Below are positions 41,167 through 52,204 of a stretch of DNA of 64,000 nucleotides, piece by piece; position 1 is the stretch's first letter, and each line of letters starts with the position of its first letter. This DNA is from Phytophthora quininea. Its lineage: Eukaryota > Oomycota > Peronosporomycetes > Peronosporales > Peronosporaceae. The DNA lies in the NCBI GenBank assembly GCA_011947345.1, contig JAAVTG010000614.1, forward strand, positions 62,001 to 126,000, written 5' to 3'. A model generated the notes under the pieces. That model was given only the letters and a program-made list of their open reading frames with translations. It ran no database searches and had not been told where the DNA came from. The translations under genes were made by a program, and so were the position numbers.

Positions 41167-44069
41167 TTATCCTTCTTTTTCCTCCTCATCTTCTCTCTGT
41201 ACTCGTTTCCGTTTTGGCTTCCTGAAGCGAATCTCGTTGTAATGCGGTGGAATGTTCCTCCCGTCGTTCCAAACCTCATGCCATATCTGGGTGCACGTCA
41301 GGACATTGCCTTCTTCAATCCGACGGATCTTTGGACACAATGGTACGCGACCTTCGAACGCCTCACTGCATGTTGGACAGAAGTAGCTAGTTTCAAAGGA
41401 CTTGCCACTAGTATGCGCTGAGCACACCTTGCAGAGATGTTGGTACCTCTTCGAACCCTTCTTGGATTCGTAGAGGCTGCTAGTGTTGACCAGAGTATGG
41501 TCGCCGCGACCAACAGGGGTAGTGACAAGGTCTTCAGCAACTGGATGTCTAGCAAAATGATCCTCTCGAAGCGCCAACAGTTCTTTGTGTAGGCGGCGGA
41601 CGTAGGCGGCGTGTGTTGTTGGCTTCTCTGAACGCTGTTTTCTTGCGATATTATGAACAATGAACCCGTTCACAAGGGCCATGTCCACGATACCCAAAAG
41701 AGCTGCTTGTAGTATTTCTTGAAAGTGATGCACTTTTGAATCGAATAGCGCTGGAGACGAATCTGATCATGGATGTCCACGCCACCCATGCCACGAGCGT
41801 AATCCACAACTAACTGCGGGCACGGCGTGACGGTAATGCTTCCGTCCTTCTCTCTGCGGTTTACTGTCGTTTGACGCGTGCTGCAGCCAGTGGCAATCAT
41901 GTTGACGGGTCTTGAGTCCATCCAGGACAGCGCCACCAACTCGGGATAAGCTGTTGACTGTGCTATGCGGTACATTCCTCTAGGTGTCTTCTTCGTTCTT
42001 GACTTTTGTGTGAACTGGATGGCCGAGCACCAACCAAGACGGTTTGTCTGGACTGTTCCAACGTGGTACAGCCCCATGGAGAGCAGCTTGATTGACAATT
42101 GAATGGAGGAGTAGTAGTTGTCGGTGATAATGAGACGCTTGCGCGGCTGACCCCGCAGGACCTTGGTTATGTTTCGGACGACTGCCTTCGGACCCACGTT
42201 CGTCTCCTTCTTCTTTTTCCTTTAGACTTGCCGCAGTAGATCTCCACACTATTCAGGTGAATACAGAATTGCACAATACCGTCAGCTTATTCCGTCATGA
42301 TCAATTACAAAGAATACAGAATAGACCCTCTCACCGAGCGCAATATGCGGTCTCCGCACAGCAAGTCATATAAAACTTGGTCCCCCATTTCGTAGGTTTG
42401 TCTTTCATGTACACCTTCATGGGGTTGAAGCGGCTTCTGTTAGGAATCATGCCTTCATCAAGCGAGATGAATTTACCGAGGCGATATCCGCGGCGAAATG
42501 TTTTCTCCACCGCCTGAAGGACTGGCCGGATCTTCCAGGCCCTGTCCGACGCTGCGCCGTCAGCCTCGTTGTCGTTAAAATGCAGGAATCGAACGATGGC
42601 TTCAAAGCGAGCCCGCTTCATGTATCTCGAGAAAGAGCCTCTTGGAATAGCGCCATCTTCTGACGTCGACCAATGTCTTGCAAGCCCGTCACGGATGGGA
42701 GAAACAGCGCGAGCCAGCAGAAGTCCAATCACATTCACGACTTCGTGTGTCCTGATGGCCTTGAAACGTTGAAACTCCGCCTCAATCTCATCCAGCGTTG
42801 GGACAGTCGTTCTCGGGTCCTTTGCTTGCTTCTGAAGCAGCATCTCACGACGCCGATACAGGTTTGATTCTTCTGCGATGCGCATCCACAACTTCTTCGG
42901 CAAGAAGTAAAAGAACAATCCCAACGGAGAGTCTGCGAACGCGAGTGCCGAAAGGGTCGGGCCCCACGGTCCGTCGTAGTAATCTGATGCAGCTCCTAGC
43001 TGGAGATCACCTACACAACACATACAGAATTAGATATTCGGTCACATGCTCTATTCTGTATAATACAGACTCACCGCAACGATCGGCGTCGTACACTACC
43101 CAACCATTTGTTGCGAGTGCCCGGAGTTCACTATCCGTTGTCTCGAATGTCGGCTCCGCCTCTTCTTCACTCTCACTTGACGAGTCAGTGTAATAGACCT
43201 CTCGCTCATCGCCCGAAATATCGTCGATGCTGCTGTTCATGACGTCCTCACTCTCACTGCCCGACGAATCTCGGTCATTCGAAGAAGCCAAACACTTGTT
43301 GACATCATCAGCAGAGGCAGCGTCGAAAAGGACCTCGCGACGCAGCGCATCCAAGAAGGATCCCCGCCAAACAAGTCGATAAGTCCGTCATTGTCTTCGC
43401 CTTTGGTTTCTTCGTTGTCTTCGATCCGCTCCCCGCGATAACGGCGTCTTGGGGAGCTGGCAATTCTGTAGGCAGCGGAGCTGGCAACTCTGTAGAAGCC
43501 GGAGTAGAGACCGGTGGAGCTGGCAATTCTGTAGGCAGCGGAGTTGTCGATTCAGCCGATGACGGCGAAGCAATCGGCGATGACGACGGCCGTGAGCTCA
43601 CGAGAGGTCTGCAGGACTGTCGGGGGCGTCGATCCCCACGCTCAACAAGTCGTCCTTCTTCAGAGAGCTGAGCTTGATGTTGTTGACTTCCTCCAGCAGT
43701 CGGAGCAGGCTTCGAAGACTCTGCTGCCGCGGTAAGCTCGTGTCTTCGGCCCTTCGTACACAGACCGCTTGGAGGAGATGAAATCGGGGCTGCAGCACCT
43801 AAAGTCAGCATGTTGGATGCTCTGGCATAATCCAGAAGAGATGGTACACCTACAGCAGAAATATTAGCACTAGAGCGCAAGCAAAGTATAATATAAATCG
43901 ACATACCAACAAAATAATCTTGTCCTTGCTTGGAGGGGTCTAGACGCCCTTTCACGCCTGGCTTCACGTACACCCAATCTGAACTGAGGCCAGAAGGCTT
44001 GCGAGCCTTCCAACCAGCGGCTAGGAGCTCCTTCCACAGACATTTGAACGCCTTCTCCCCGCTGTTCAT
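41167..44069 (-). CDS. piggyBac transposase, left copy
   Basis: The start is ATG 44069-44067 (MNSGEKAFKCLWKELLAAGW). It runs through an N-terminal Ser/Pro-rich region, an acidic segment (SGSESEDVMNSSIDDISGDE) and the DDE_Tnp_1_7 core. Visible core residues are FISLDEGMI (about 42465), LIITDNYYSS (about 42130) and GMGGVDIHDQIRLQRY (about 41765), covering the three catalytic Asp motifs. The C-terminal cysteine-rich domain is YFCPTCSEAF...GNVLTCTQIWH (41390-41270). Three introns are inferred, mirrored from 45863-45919, 46695-46758 and 47434-47519. Remaining breaks are near 43385, a short A run near 42215 (one base missing) and about 41700. It has an intact T4 run at about 42906 where the right copy has lost one base, so this is the better copy. 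Confidence 0.8.
43055..43069. repeat. Intronic copy of the piggyBac palindrome
   Basis: TCTGTATAATACAGA inside the second transposase intron. The same core sits at both element ends. Confidence 0.6.
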
Positions 44070-44254
44070 TGCGATCGGCGCAATTTCTCACAGTGTGAGG
44101 CTAGCTACCTCCCACTCATTTATACTGTGCTTTTTGTATCACGGAAAATGTGTGCATAGCCTCCCCTCACAGTCCTTCTATGCGAATTTTACCCGATTCC
44201 CTCTCTATACAAAGCTCTTAATAAACGGAAAACCTTTGATCCTGTCATACTGAG

Positions 44255-44275
44255 TATTCTGTATAATACAGAGTA
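44255..44275. repeat. Subterminal palindrome at the promoter end of piggyBac
   Basis: GTATTCTGTATAATACAGAGTAC, about 14-35 bp inside the TTAA-proximal end, matching the other end's palindrome. Confidence 0.6.
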
Positions 44276-44300
44276 CGGGAGCACAGGGTTAAACATGTTT

Positions 44301-44389
44301 CATTCCGCAAGCTGCTTGTCCGCGCGTCCAACGTACTAGAACCAGCGTCAGAGTCGCTCGCAGATATTCACCGGCGGACGAGTAACACC
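44301..44389 (+). repeat. 89-bp direct repeat flanking piggyBac, copy 2 (left arm)
   Basis: Identical to 40210-40298 and in the same orientation, just outside the TTAA end of the element. Confidence 0.9.
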
Positions 44390-44864
44390 TAACTACAATG
44401 ACCGCGGTCATCCTGAAATGTGTGTAACGTTACCTGTGCGCGGGCAGCGCCGCCTTTACCCTACAAAAGTAGTTTTGATTTCCGCGATAGCGCCGTATGT
44501 CACTCTGAATTTTGAAAATGGTGCGATGTTTTCATTGGCTGATAGGGTCGTTTCAACTGCCCTTCCCCACCGTTCGTCATTGTGTGAGCAGTAATTATTT
44601 TTTGGTTGGTTGGTAAAAGTATCGACGGGTAAAAATAATGCAGCAGCACATGTTGGCCAAAAACGGTGCATGTTGAAGTATCTTTTGTTAGTCGCCTGTG
44701 TGTGTAATAGGTCTGTTTCTTAGTATAACGTCTCTATGTCCCTTCTATGCCCCCGTAATCATTTTGTAACGCCATGTGGCGTATCTTTCATTAGTGGAGG
44801 ATAGGTCTAGACTGTCTCTAGATGCGTAATCAGCCACCTGTTGGACAGAAACAGTCCGCGTTGC
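44390..44864. other. Inner end of left arm, no gene
   Basis: Contains a 14-bp palindrome ATGACCGCGGTCAT (44398-44411). Otherwise AT-rich, without a supported ORF. Differs from the mirror sequence by a 6-bp indel near 44443 and a few bases. Confidence 0.5.
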
Positions 44865-44910
44865 TTGCGAAGCAAAAACAGATTGGTGTAGCCACCGGAA
44901 CGGTCCTGTT
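44865..44910. other. 46-bp unpaired centre of the palindrome
   Basis: TTGCGAAGCAAAAACAGATT... to ...GGAACGGTCCTGTT. The only sequence at the axis that is not mirrored. Confidence 0.9.
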
Positions 44911-45645
44911 GCAACACGGACTGTTTCTGTCCAACAGGTGGCTGATTACGCATCTAGAGACAGTCTAGACCTATCCTCCACTAATGAAAGATACGCCACA
45001 TGGCGTTACAAAATGATTACGGGGGCATAGAAGGGACATAGAGACGTTATACTAAGAAACAGACCTATTACACACACAGGCGACTAACAAAAGATACTTC
45101 AACATGCACCGTTTTTTGGCCAACATGTGCTGCTGCATTATTTTTACCCGTCGATACTTTTACCAACCAACCAAAAAATAATTACTGCTCACACAATGAC
45201 GAACGGTGGGGAAGGGCAGTTGAAACGACCCTATCAGCCAATGAAAACATCGCACCATTTTCAAAATTCAGAGTGACATACAGCGCTATCGCGGAAATCA
45301 AAACTACTTTTGTAGGGTAAAGGCGGGCGCTGCCCGGTAACGTTACACACATTTCAGGATGACCGCGGTCATTGTAGTTAGGTGTTACTCGTCCGCCGGT
45401 GAATATCTGCGAGCGACTCTGACGCTGGTTCTAGTACGTTGGACGCGCGGACAAGCAGCTTGCGGAATGAAACATGTTTAACCCTGTGCTCCCGTACTCT
45501 GTATTATACAGAATACTCAGTATGACAGGATCAAAGGTTTTCCGTTTATTAAGAGCTTTGTATAGAGAGGGAATCGGGTAAAATTCGCATAGAAGGACTG
45601 TGAGGGGAGGCTATGCACACATTTTCCGTGATACAAAAAGCACAG

Positions 45646-45652
45646 TATAAAT
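45646..45652 (+). promoter_or_regulatory. TATA-like box of the piggyBac transposase
   Basis: TATAAAT, 49-55 bp before the ATG at 45701, with a CCTCACACTG initiator-like site about 20 bp downstream. Mirrored for the left copy at about 44118-44124. Confidence 0.45.
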
Positions 45653-45700
45653 GAGTGGGAGGTAGCTAGCCTCACACTGTGAGAAATTGCGCCGATCGCA

Positions 45701-48601
45701 ATGAACAGCGGGGAGAAGGCGTTCAAATGTCTGTGGAAGGAGCTCCTAGCCGCTGGTTGGAAGGCTCGCAAGCCTTCTGGCCTCAGTTCAGATTGGGTGT
45801 ACGTGAAGCCAGGCGTGAAAGGGCGTCTAGACCCTCCAAGCAAGGACAAGATTATTTTGTTGGTATGTCGATTTATATTATACTTTGCTTGCGCTCTAGT
45901 GCTAATATTTCTGCTGTAGGTGTACCATCTCTTCTGGATTATGCCAGAGCATCCAACATGCTGACTTTAGGTGCTGCAGCCCCGATTTCATCTCCTCCAA
46001 GCGGTCTGTGTACGAAGGGCCGAAGACACGAGCTTACCGCGGCAGCAGAGTCTTCGAAGCCTGCTCCGACTGCTGGAGGAAGTCAACAACATCAAGCTCA
46101 GCTCTCTGAAGAAGGACGACTTGTTGAGCGTGGGGATCGACGCCCCCGACAGTCCTGCAGACCTCTCGTGAGCTCACGGCCGTCGTCATCGCCGATTGCT
46201 TCGCCGTCATCGGCTGAATCGACAACTCCGCTGCCTACAGAATTGCCAGCTCCACCGGTCTCTACTCCGGCTTCTACAGAGTTGCCAGCTCCGCTGCCTA
46301 CAGAATTGCCAGCTCCCCAAGACGCCGTTATCGCGGGGAGCGGATCGAAGACAACGAAGAAACCAAAGGCGAAGACAATGACGGACTTATCGACTTGTTT
46401 GGCGGGGATCCTTCTTGGATGCGCTGCGTCGCGAGGTCCTTTTCGACGCTGCCTCTGCTGATGATGTCAACAAGTGTTTGGCTTCTTCGAATGACCGAGA
46501 TTCGTCGGGCAGTGAGAGTGAGGACGTCATGAACAGCAGCATCGACGATATTTCGGGCGATGAGCGAGAGGTCTATTACACTGACTCGTCAAGTGAGAGT
46601 GAAGAAGAGGCGGAGCCGACATTCGAGACAACGGATAGTGAACTCCGGGCACTCGCAACAAATGGTTGGGTAGTGTACGACGCCGATCGTTGCGGTGAGT
46701 CTGTATTATACAGAATAGAGCATGTGACCGAATATCTAATTCTGTATGTGTTGTGTAGGTGATCTCCAGCTAGGAGCTGCATCAGATTACTACGACGGAC
46801 CGTGGGGCCCGACCCTTTCGGCACTCGCGTTCGCAGACTCTCCGTTGGGATTGTTCTTTACTTCTTGCCGAAGAAGTTGTGGATGCGCATCGCAGAAGAA
46901 TCAAACCTGTATCGGCGTCGTGAGATGCTGCTTCAGAAGCAAGCAAAGGACCCGAGAACGACTGTCCCAACGCTGGATGAGATTGAGGCGGAGTTTCAAC
47001 GTTTCAAGGCCATCAGGACACACGAAGTCGTGAATGTGATTGGACTTCTGCTGGCTCGCGCTGTTTCTCCCATCCGTGACGGGCTTGCAAGACATTGGTC
47101 GACGTCAGAAGATGGCGCTATTCCAAGAGGCTCTTTCTCGAGATACATGAAGCGGGCTCGCTTTGAAGCCATCGTTCGATTCCTGCATTTTAACGACAAC
47201 GAGGCTGACGGCGCAGCGTCGGACAGGGCCTGGAAGATCCGGCCAGTCCTTCAGGCGGTGGAGAAAACATTTCGCCGCGGATATCGCCTCGGTAAATTCA
47301 TCTCGCTTGATGAAGGCATGATTCCTAACAGAAGCCGCTTCAACCCCATGAAGGTGTACATGAAAGACAAACCTACGAAATGGGGGACCAAGTTTTATAT
47401 GACTTGCTGTGCGGAGACCGCATATTGCGCTCGGTGAGAGGGTCTATTCTGTATTCTTTGTAATTGATCATGACGGAATAAGCTGACGGTATTGTGCAAT
47501 TCTGTATTCACCTGAATAGTGTGGAGATCTACTGCGGCAAGTCTAAAGGAAAAAGAAGAAGGAGACGAACGTGGGTCCGAAGGCAGTCGTCCGAAACATA
47601 ACCAAGGTCCTGCGGGGTCAGCCGCGCAAGCGTCTCATTATCACCGACAACTACTACTCCTCCATTCAATTGTCAATCAAGCTGCTCTCCATGGGGCTGT
47701 ACCACGTTGGAACAGTCCAGACAAACCGTCTTGGTTGGTGCTCGGCCATCCAGTTCACACAAAAGTCAAGAACGAAGAAGACACCTAGAGGAATGTACCG
47801 CATAGCACAGTCAACAGCTTATCCCGAGTTGGTGGCGCTGTCCTGGATGGACTCAAGACCCGTCAACATGATTGCCACTGGCTGCAGCACGCGTCAAACG
47901 ACAGTAAACCGCAGAGAGAAGGACGGAAGCATTACCGTCACGCCGTGCCCGCAGTTAGTTGTGGATTACGCTCGTGGCATGGGTGGCGTGGACATCCATG
48001 ATCAGATTCGTCTCCAGCGCTATTCGATTCAAAAGTGCATCACTTTCAAGAAATACTACAAGCAGCTCTTTTTGGTATCGTGGACATGTCCCTTGTGAAC
48101 GGGTTCATTGTTCATAATATCGCAAGAAAACAGCGTTCAGAGAAGCCAACAACACACGCCGCCTACGTCCGCCGCCTACACAAAGAACTGTTGGCGCTTC
48201 GAGAGGATCATTTTGCTAGACATCCAGTTGCTGAAGACCTTGTCACTACCCCTGTTGGTCGCGGCGACCATACTCTGGTCAACACTAGCAGCCTCTACGA
48301 ATCCAAGAAGGGTTCGAAGAGGTACCAACATCTCTGCAAGGTGTGCTCAGCGCATACTAGTGGCAAGTCCTTTGAAACTAGCTACTTCTGTCCAACATGC
48401 AGTGAGGCGTTCGAAGGTCGCGTACCATTGTGTCCAAAGATCCGTCGGATTGAAGAAGGCAATGTCCTGACGTGCACCCAGATATGGCATGAGGTTTGGA
48501 ACGACGGGAGGAACATTCCACCGCATTACAACGAGATTCGCTTCAGGAAGCCAAAACGGAAACGAGTACAGAGAGAAGATGAGGAGGAAAAAGAAGGATA
48601 A
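45701..48601 (+). pseudogene. piggyBac transposase, right copy with an extra frame break
   Basis: Same gene as 41167-44069. Introns fit as GT-AG at 45863-45919 (57 nt), 46695-46758 (64 nt, containing the CTGTATTATACAGAATA palindrome) and 47434-47519 (86 nt). Compared with the left copy it has lost one T in GGATTGTTCTTTAC (about 46858), which breaks the frame inside the core, and one C near 45833. Two codons in the catalytic region differ (FLVSWTC here, FWVSWTW in the left copy). Shared breaks: the A run 47550-47554 is one short, and there is a frame change near 46400. The left copy is therefore the closer to intact. Confidence 0.8.
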
Positions 48602-48659
48602 CCACTGCATAAATACACGTTTGAATGTTTGAACTCTGTTGTCATTGCTCAACACGTTC

Positions 48660-49159
48660 GGCGCCGCTTCTGAATAGCTCACCTTCATTTTGTCGTAAAT
48701 GAAGCCGCGCCGCTCGGCCTCGTCTTGCGACAGCATCGCGCCCGTGTATTCGTACACGAACTCGTTGGCAGCGATGCTGGCCACAGCAAACATGCCCCAG
48801 CCATGAATATCTGAGAAACTCATACCGAGTCTCTTGTGGGTAGCGCGGCTAACATTCGTGTTACCGCACGCTAACCGTTCGTCCACAGCGGTAGACGAGT
48901 TGTTGAGAACAGCGACAGCGGCTGCGCTAGCACCGCATCTCGTGCATACGTCAGGGTCGCATTCTCGAAGCGCCGCGAAGCATGGACACTCGCTTACACG
49001 AGCTACCTTGGTGCCCTTCAAACTTGCAATCCGCAACAGTAAATTGTTAGCAGCAATTTGACCAACAATGTACGCAGAAGGAAGAATTGCCCAGTTCCTT
49101 CCACCTCTTCTTCCAAGTATGGAACTGGGCAATTTCTTCCTCTGCGCGCAGCAGCACAC
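48660..49159 (-). pseudogene. Captured E(z)-type CXC-SET fragment, right copy
   Basis: Mirror of 40609-41110 with the same CXC cysteines, GWGMF and EYTGAMLSQDEAERRG motifs and the same splice-donor-like end. Two amino-acid differences from the left copy. Tail-to-tail with the right transposase. Confidence 0.85.
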
Positions 49160-49934
49160 GCTCTCCCGTCCACTCAGCGCCAGGACATCAAAGCAAACGA
49201 TTTCAGCAGGATTTCAACAAATGAAGGTTTTGCCATCTTACGAGATATCTACAACCCAATCATAGTACGCGAACTCACCACCTGCAAGTCAAAATGTGGC
49301 ATCTTTGTTTGAAAAACAGAATTATTTATGCGCATTTTTGTATAGAAGAGGCTAACGCAATGCTTTTGTACGTTTTCATTATTCTGTATAATACAGAATA
49401 ATATCCGGGATTACAGGGGTTACTGACCAGCATTTTTTCAAAACTAAATCAGGTTGAGAGGATTGCGCGGGTGTTACTCGTCCGCCGGTGAATATCTGCG
49501 AGCGACTCTGACGCTGGTTCTAGTACGTTGGACGCGCGGACAAGCAGCTTGCGGAATGGACAGGTCTAGCAGTAATCTGCCTCGTCAAAGTATTATCAGG
49601 TCTAGCGGTCATGCCGGGAGTTATTCAGGTCTATGAGATCTCCATCGTGACACTGATCATGAAAAGATTTCCCCAAATCAAGAAATGCGAAATATTTGAC
49701 GATTTTTATCAAAACGGAAAACGGACTGTTGGTTCACTCGGAACGTTTTTTCAGACTGACTTCAGTCTATGAAGAGATTTACCTCACATCAAGAAATGCG
49801 AAAAATGACGATATTTATCAAAACGGAGATCATGATCAAGGAAGACTTCGATCAGGATTAGTCTGTTCAGTAGTTTAACCTTTAAACCTCGGTATCGTCT
49901 CCCGCTTTAAGCAGTTTGAAAACTGGACGGAACG

Positions 49935-50831
49935 ATGGCTGAGGACCCACGCATAACAATCGCTCGCTTGGAGGAGCGCCTTGTGGCAGCGAATGCTCGA
50001 GCAGCTAACGAACGTAGGGCGCGCCGACATGCGGAAAGAGAGCGAAGGCAGTCAAGGAATGACGCTGCACAGGCAAACGCTCGAGCAGACCAGGCTATGA
50101 ATGACGCCGCCGAAGCGAGGAACGATGCTGCACTGGCAAGAAACGAAGCTGCCCTGGCAAACGCTCGCGCTGACCAAGCAAACGCTCGGGCTGATCAAAC
50201 AAGGAACGACGCGCGCTACTTTGTCCAGCGTGCCGATCTACAAACCGAACGCCTGCTCGAGATGCACAATCGTCTCCATTTAAGCCATGGCCTCTCGATT
50301 GAAAACCACGAGAGGAGACGTAAGCGCCCCGTGGCCGCGCTGTTAGATGCCTCGGCCTCCGACTTTGTTCGAGAGACGCACGGGCTGCCATCCACTCGAT
50401 ATGAGCGCGTGTTCAAGATTGTGGAAGGACAAGAAGGATACCATGCCAAGAATGCGATCAGCTCTCTGAGAATGGAAAACTGTGAGGTACTCGTACATCC
50501 TATCCACTATCCGAATGGCATCACTCTGCGCGAAAGCATTCGCCGGAGGTTGACAGAGTGGGCATTGCAGCGACTTGACACTCACATGGCTTTTGTGGTT
50601 GGAAACGATGATACAGAGAGGGTCCAAGACGCGCAAAGTATCGCCAACTACATCCGCTACGGCGTCTTCGCCTTCCGAGAAAGTCGTCGCGAGTTTTGTA
50701 ACCCGGCCGTCATATCGTTCTTCCAGGAAACGATTGACAGCCTGCTCACAACCCCAGACGCAGACCTCCAGCCGTTCACCAGCGAAACGTTTACCGAGTG
50801 CTCAACCGCCTACCGCGATCGTAATAATTGA
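49935..50831 (+). CDS. Coiled-coil protein with compact C-terminal domain, right copy (298 aa)
   Basis: Same as 38937-39833; fully open frame. The ATG at 49935 follows an AT-rich leader. Persistence of an open frame in both arms while neighbouring genes are broken suggests it may be, or recently was, functional. Confidence 0.55.
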   Translation: MAEDPRITIARLEERLVAANARAANERRARRHAERERRQSRNDAAQANARADQAMNDAAEARNDAALARNEAALANARADQANARADQTRNDARYFVQRADLQTERLLEMHNRLHLSHGLSIENHERRRKRPVAALLDASASDFVRETHGLPSTRYERVFKIVEGQEGYHAKNAISSLRMENCEVLVHPIHYPNGITLRESIRRRLTEWALQRLDTHMAFVVGNDDTERVQDAQSIANYIRYGVFAFRESRREFCNPAVISFFQETIDSLLTTPDADLQPFTSETFTECSTAYRDRNN

Positions 50832-50927
50832 TTGAGAAAAACCTTGTGGAAGATGTCGTTTTCTTTTTTTGTCACGTAAATCAGTCAAGATCCGAGGTCT
50901 TCCCTCCCCCCTTCGCCTTCAAAGAAA

Positions 50928-51594
50928 ATGGAGATGGGGAACTGTTGTAAATATGGTCGACTCCACTCCAGATAGAACTTATCCAGTGTCGAAGGCCTTT
51001 ACGGTCACTTTAGCGTTGAGGAAGCGAGTTGGAGAGCAACAGAAAGCTGCTCGACGACAAGATGTAAACGAGATCTTGTGACTGTTGGAGAAAATAACGA
51101 AGTGTATTTGCTTTAACCCCCGCTTTGTGGTTTCTGTTGCTACTTTTGTCCGTTTCAACACCACAGTTCTAATGGGACTGTGACAGGAACCCATGTGAGG
51201 CGGTGCTGTTGGCTGCTAAACGGGGCGATCGCGGGGCCGTCCGACGTCTGCTGCAGGACGGTGATGCGGACGTGAATGCTGTCAGTAACACTGCATTGAT
51301 GGAGGCTGCTAAAGAAGGGCACGTGGAGGTCGTTCAGTGGCTGGTGAAAGAAGGCAAGGCAGACGTGAATGCTGTCACTAAGGACGGTTGGACTGCATTG
51401 ATGAGATCTGCCAAACAGGGGCACCTGGGGGTCGTTCGGTATCTGGTGGAAGGATATAAGGCAGACGTGAATGCTGTCAGTAAGGATGGTTCGACTGCAT
51501 TGATGAGCGCTGCTCGAGGGGGTACATAGAGGTCGTTCGGTATCTGGTGGAAGAATGCGAGGTCGACGTGAATGCTGTCAGTAACGATGGGTGA
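50928..51594 (+). pseudogene. Ankyrin-repeat gene interrupted by a solo LTR, right copy
   Basis: ATG at 50928; codons 1-5 (MEMGN) end at 50942. The solo LTR (50943-51185) and duplicated GGAAC follow, then the frame resumes at 51191 (PCEAVLLAAKRGD). About four repeats end with NAVSNDG and TGA at 51592-51594, with one missing G in the run 51518-51522. Removing the LTR plus one target copy restores the junction of codons 5 and 6. Confidence 0.8.
50943..51185 (-). repeat. Solo Gypsy LTR
   Basis: 243 bp, flanked by GGAAC on both sides (50938-50942, 51186-51190), at the position where the left arm has the whole element. Diagnostic sites read as 5'-LTR type, 5' type, 3' type, 3' type, 5' type along the LTR, as expected for a recombinant between the two LTRs. 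Confidence 0.95.
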
Positions 51595-51988
51595 CCGTAG
51601 TATGCAGAACTTGTGTGGCGACGCTGGGTCGCAGGGTGTCTTGCGCGAACCGATGTGCTGCTTGACTTGACCACTACGACCCTCAATCCAGGGAAACTCT
51701 GCTCAGCTCAGACGCGAGTCCGGCTGGCTGGCCTAAACCCAGAGCCTTTTGAGTCTTGTCCGTTGAGCAACCGATCTTGTCCGAAATAGCTCGTCCTGGA
51801 ATGCCTTCCTTCTTCTGGAAAACACATTTTCCGCTTGCTGCGTTCGCTACGCTTGCTCCGCGCGGAAAATAATCAATTTACTTTTCGCAGATCTATCATG
51901 TTTGCTGAACATGCTAGGCGCAGAAAGCATGGTCCTGTTTGGAGTAAGTTTGTGAAAATTCAATTGCAACAGACTCCTCTTTTTAGTG

Positions 51989-52204
51989 TCTACATACAAC
52001 GTGAATTCGCTGAAGCTTTTGGCCTTCCCAGCCAGCCTCGCAAAACGACTCCCTGCAGCATTCTCTGTCGTTCATGATCGCATGCAACCATCTTTTGTAC
52101 GTTGACAGGAGTTGAAAAAGCCGGTGTTGCAGGTCTCTCGAGCAAAATGCTACGGTAACGGACAGCAGCAATAGCGCGACGAGGATAACAGCAGCAGCAC
52201 GCAT
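51989..52204 (-). CDS. Small signal-peptide ORF, right copy
   Basis: Mirror of 32060-32275 with the same signal peptide. A four-base T run (five in the left arm) changes the last dozen residues. Confidence 0.3.

Larger units (their letters stand above)
40349..44288 (-). mobile_element. piggyBac element with captured E(z)-like fragment, left copy
   Basis: The right end reads CCCTGTGCTCCCG on the minus strand directly next to TTAA (44289-44292), the piggyBac signature. The left end (about 40349) begins CCCCTGTAATCCCG, but the flanking bases read GTAA rather than TTAA. Both ends carry an AT-rich palindrome (core TTCTGTATTATACAGAA) within 35 bp. Inside are the transposase gene (minus) and, tail-to-tail with it, a fragment of an E(z)-type methyltransferase gene (plus). 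Confidence 0.8.
28711..44864 (+). repeat. Left arm of giant palindrome
   Basis: From ACTTATGGTTTTGCTCCCG (28711) to CAGTCCGCGTTGC (44864) the sequence is the reverse complement of 44911-55553. Homology holds through all non-coding DNA as well as ORFs, and coordinate sums are constant (about 84264 outside, about 89768 inside the Gypsy insertion). The arm is about 5.5 kb longer than its partner because it retains a complete Gypsy element. I noted only scattered substitutions and one-base run-length differences elsewhere. Confidence 0.95.
45482..49419 (+). mobile_element. piggyBac element with captured E(z)-like fragment, right copy
   Basis: Mirror of 40349-44288. TTAA at 45478-45481 adjoins CCCTGTGCTCCCG. 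The other end is near 49419. It is transcribed divergently from the left copy, away from the palindrome centre. The 89-bp direct repeats flank it at 45381-45469 and 49470-49558. Confidence 0.8.

Noticed and set aside
41980..42249. 89-aa minus ORF (and twin at 47519-47788)
   Set aside because: An alternate frame over the piggyBac catalytic core; the other frame carries TDNYYSS and the conserved motifs.
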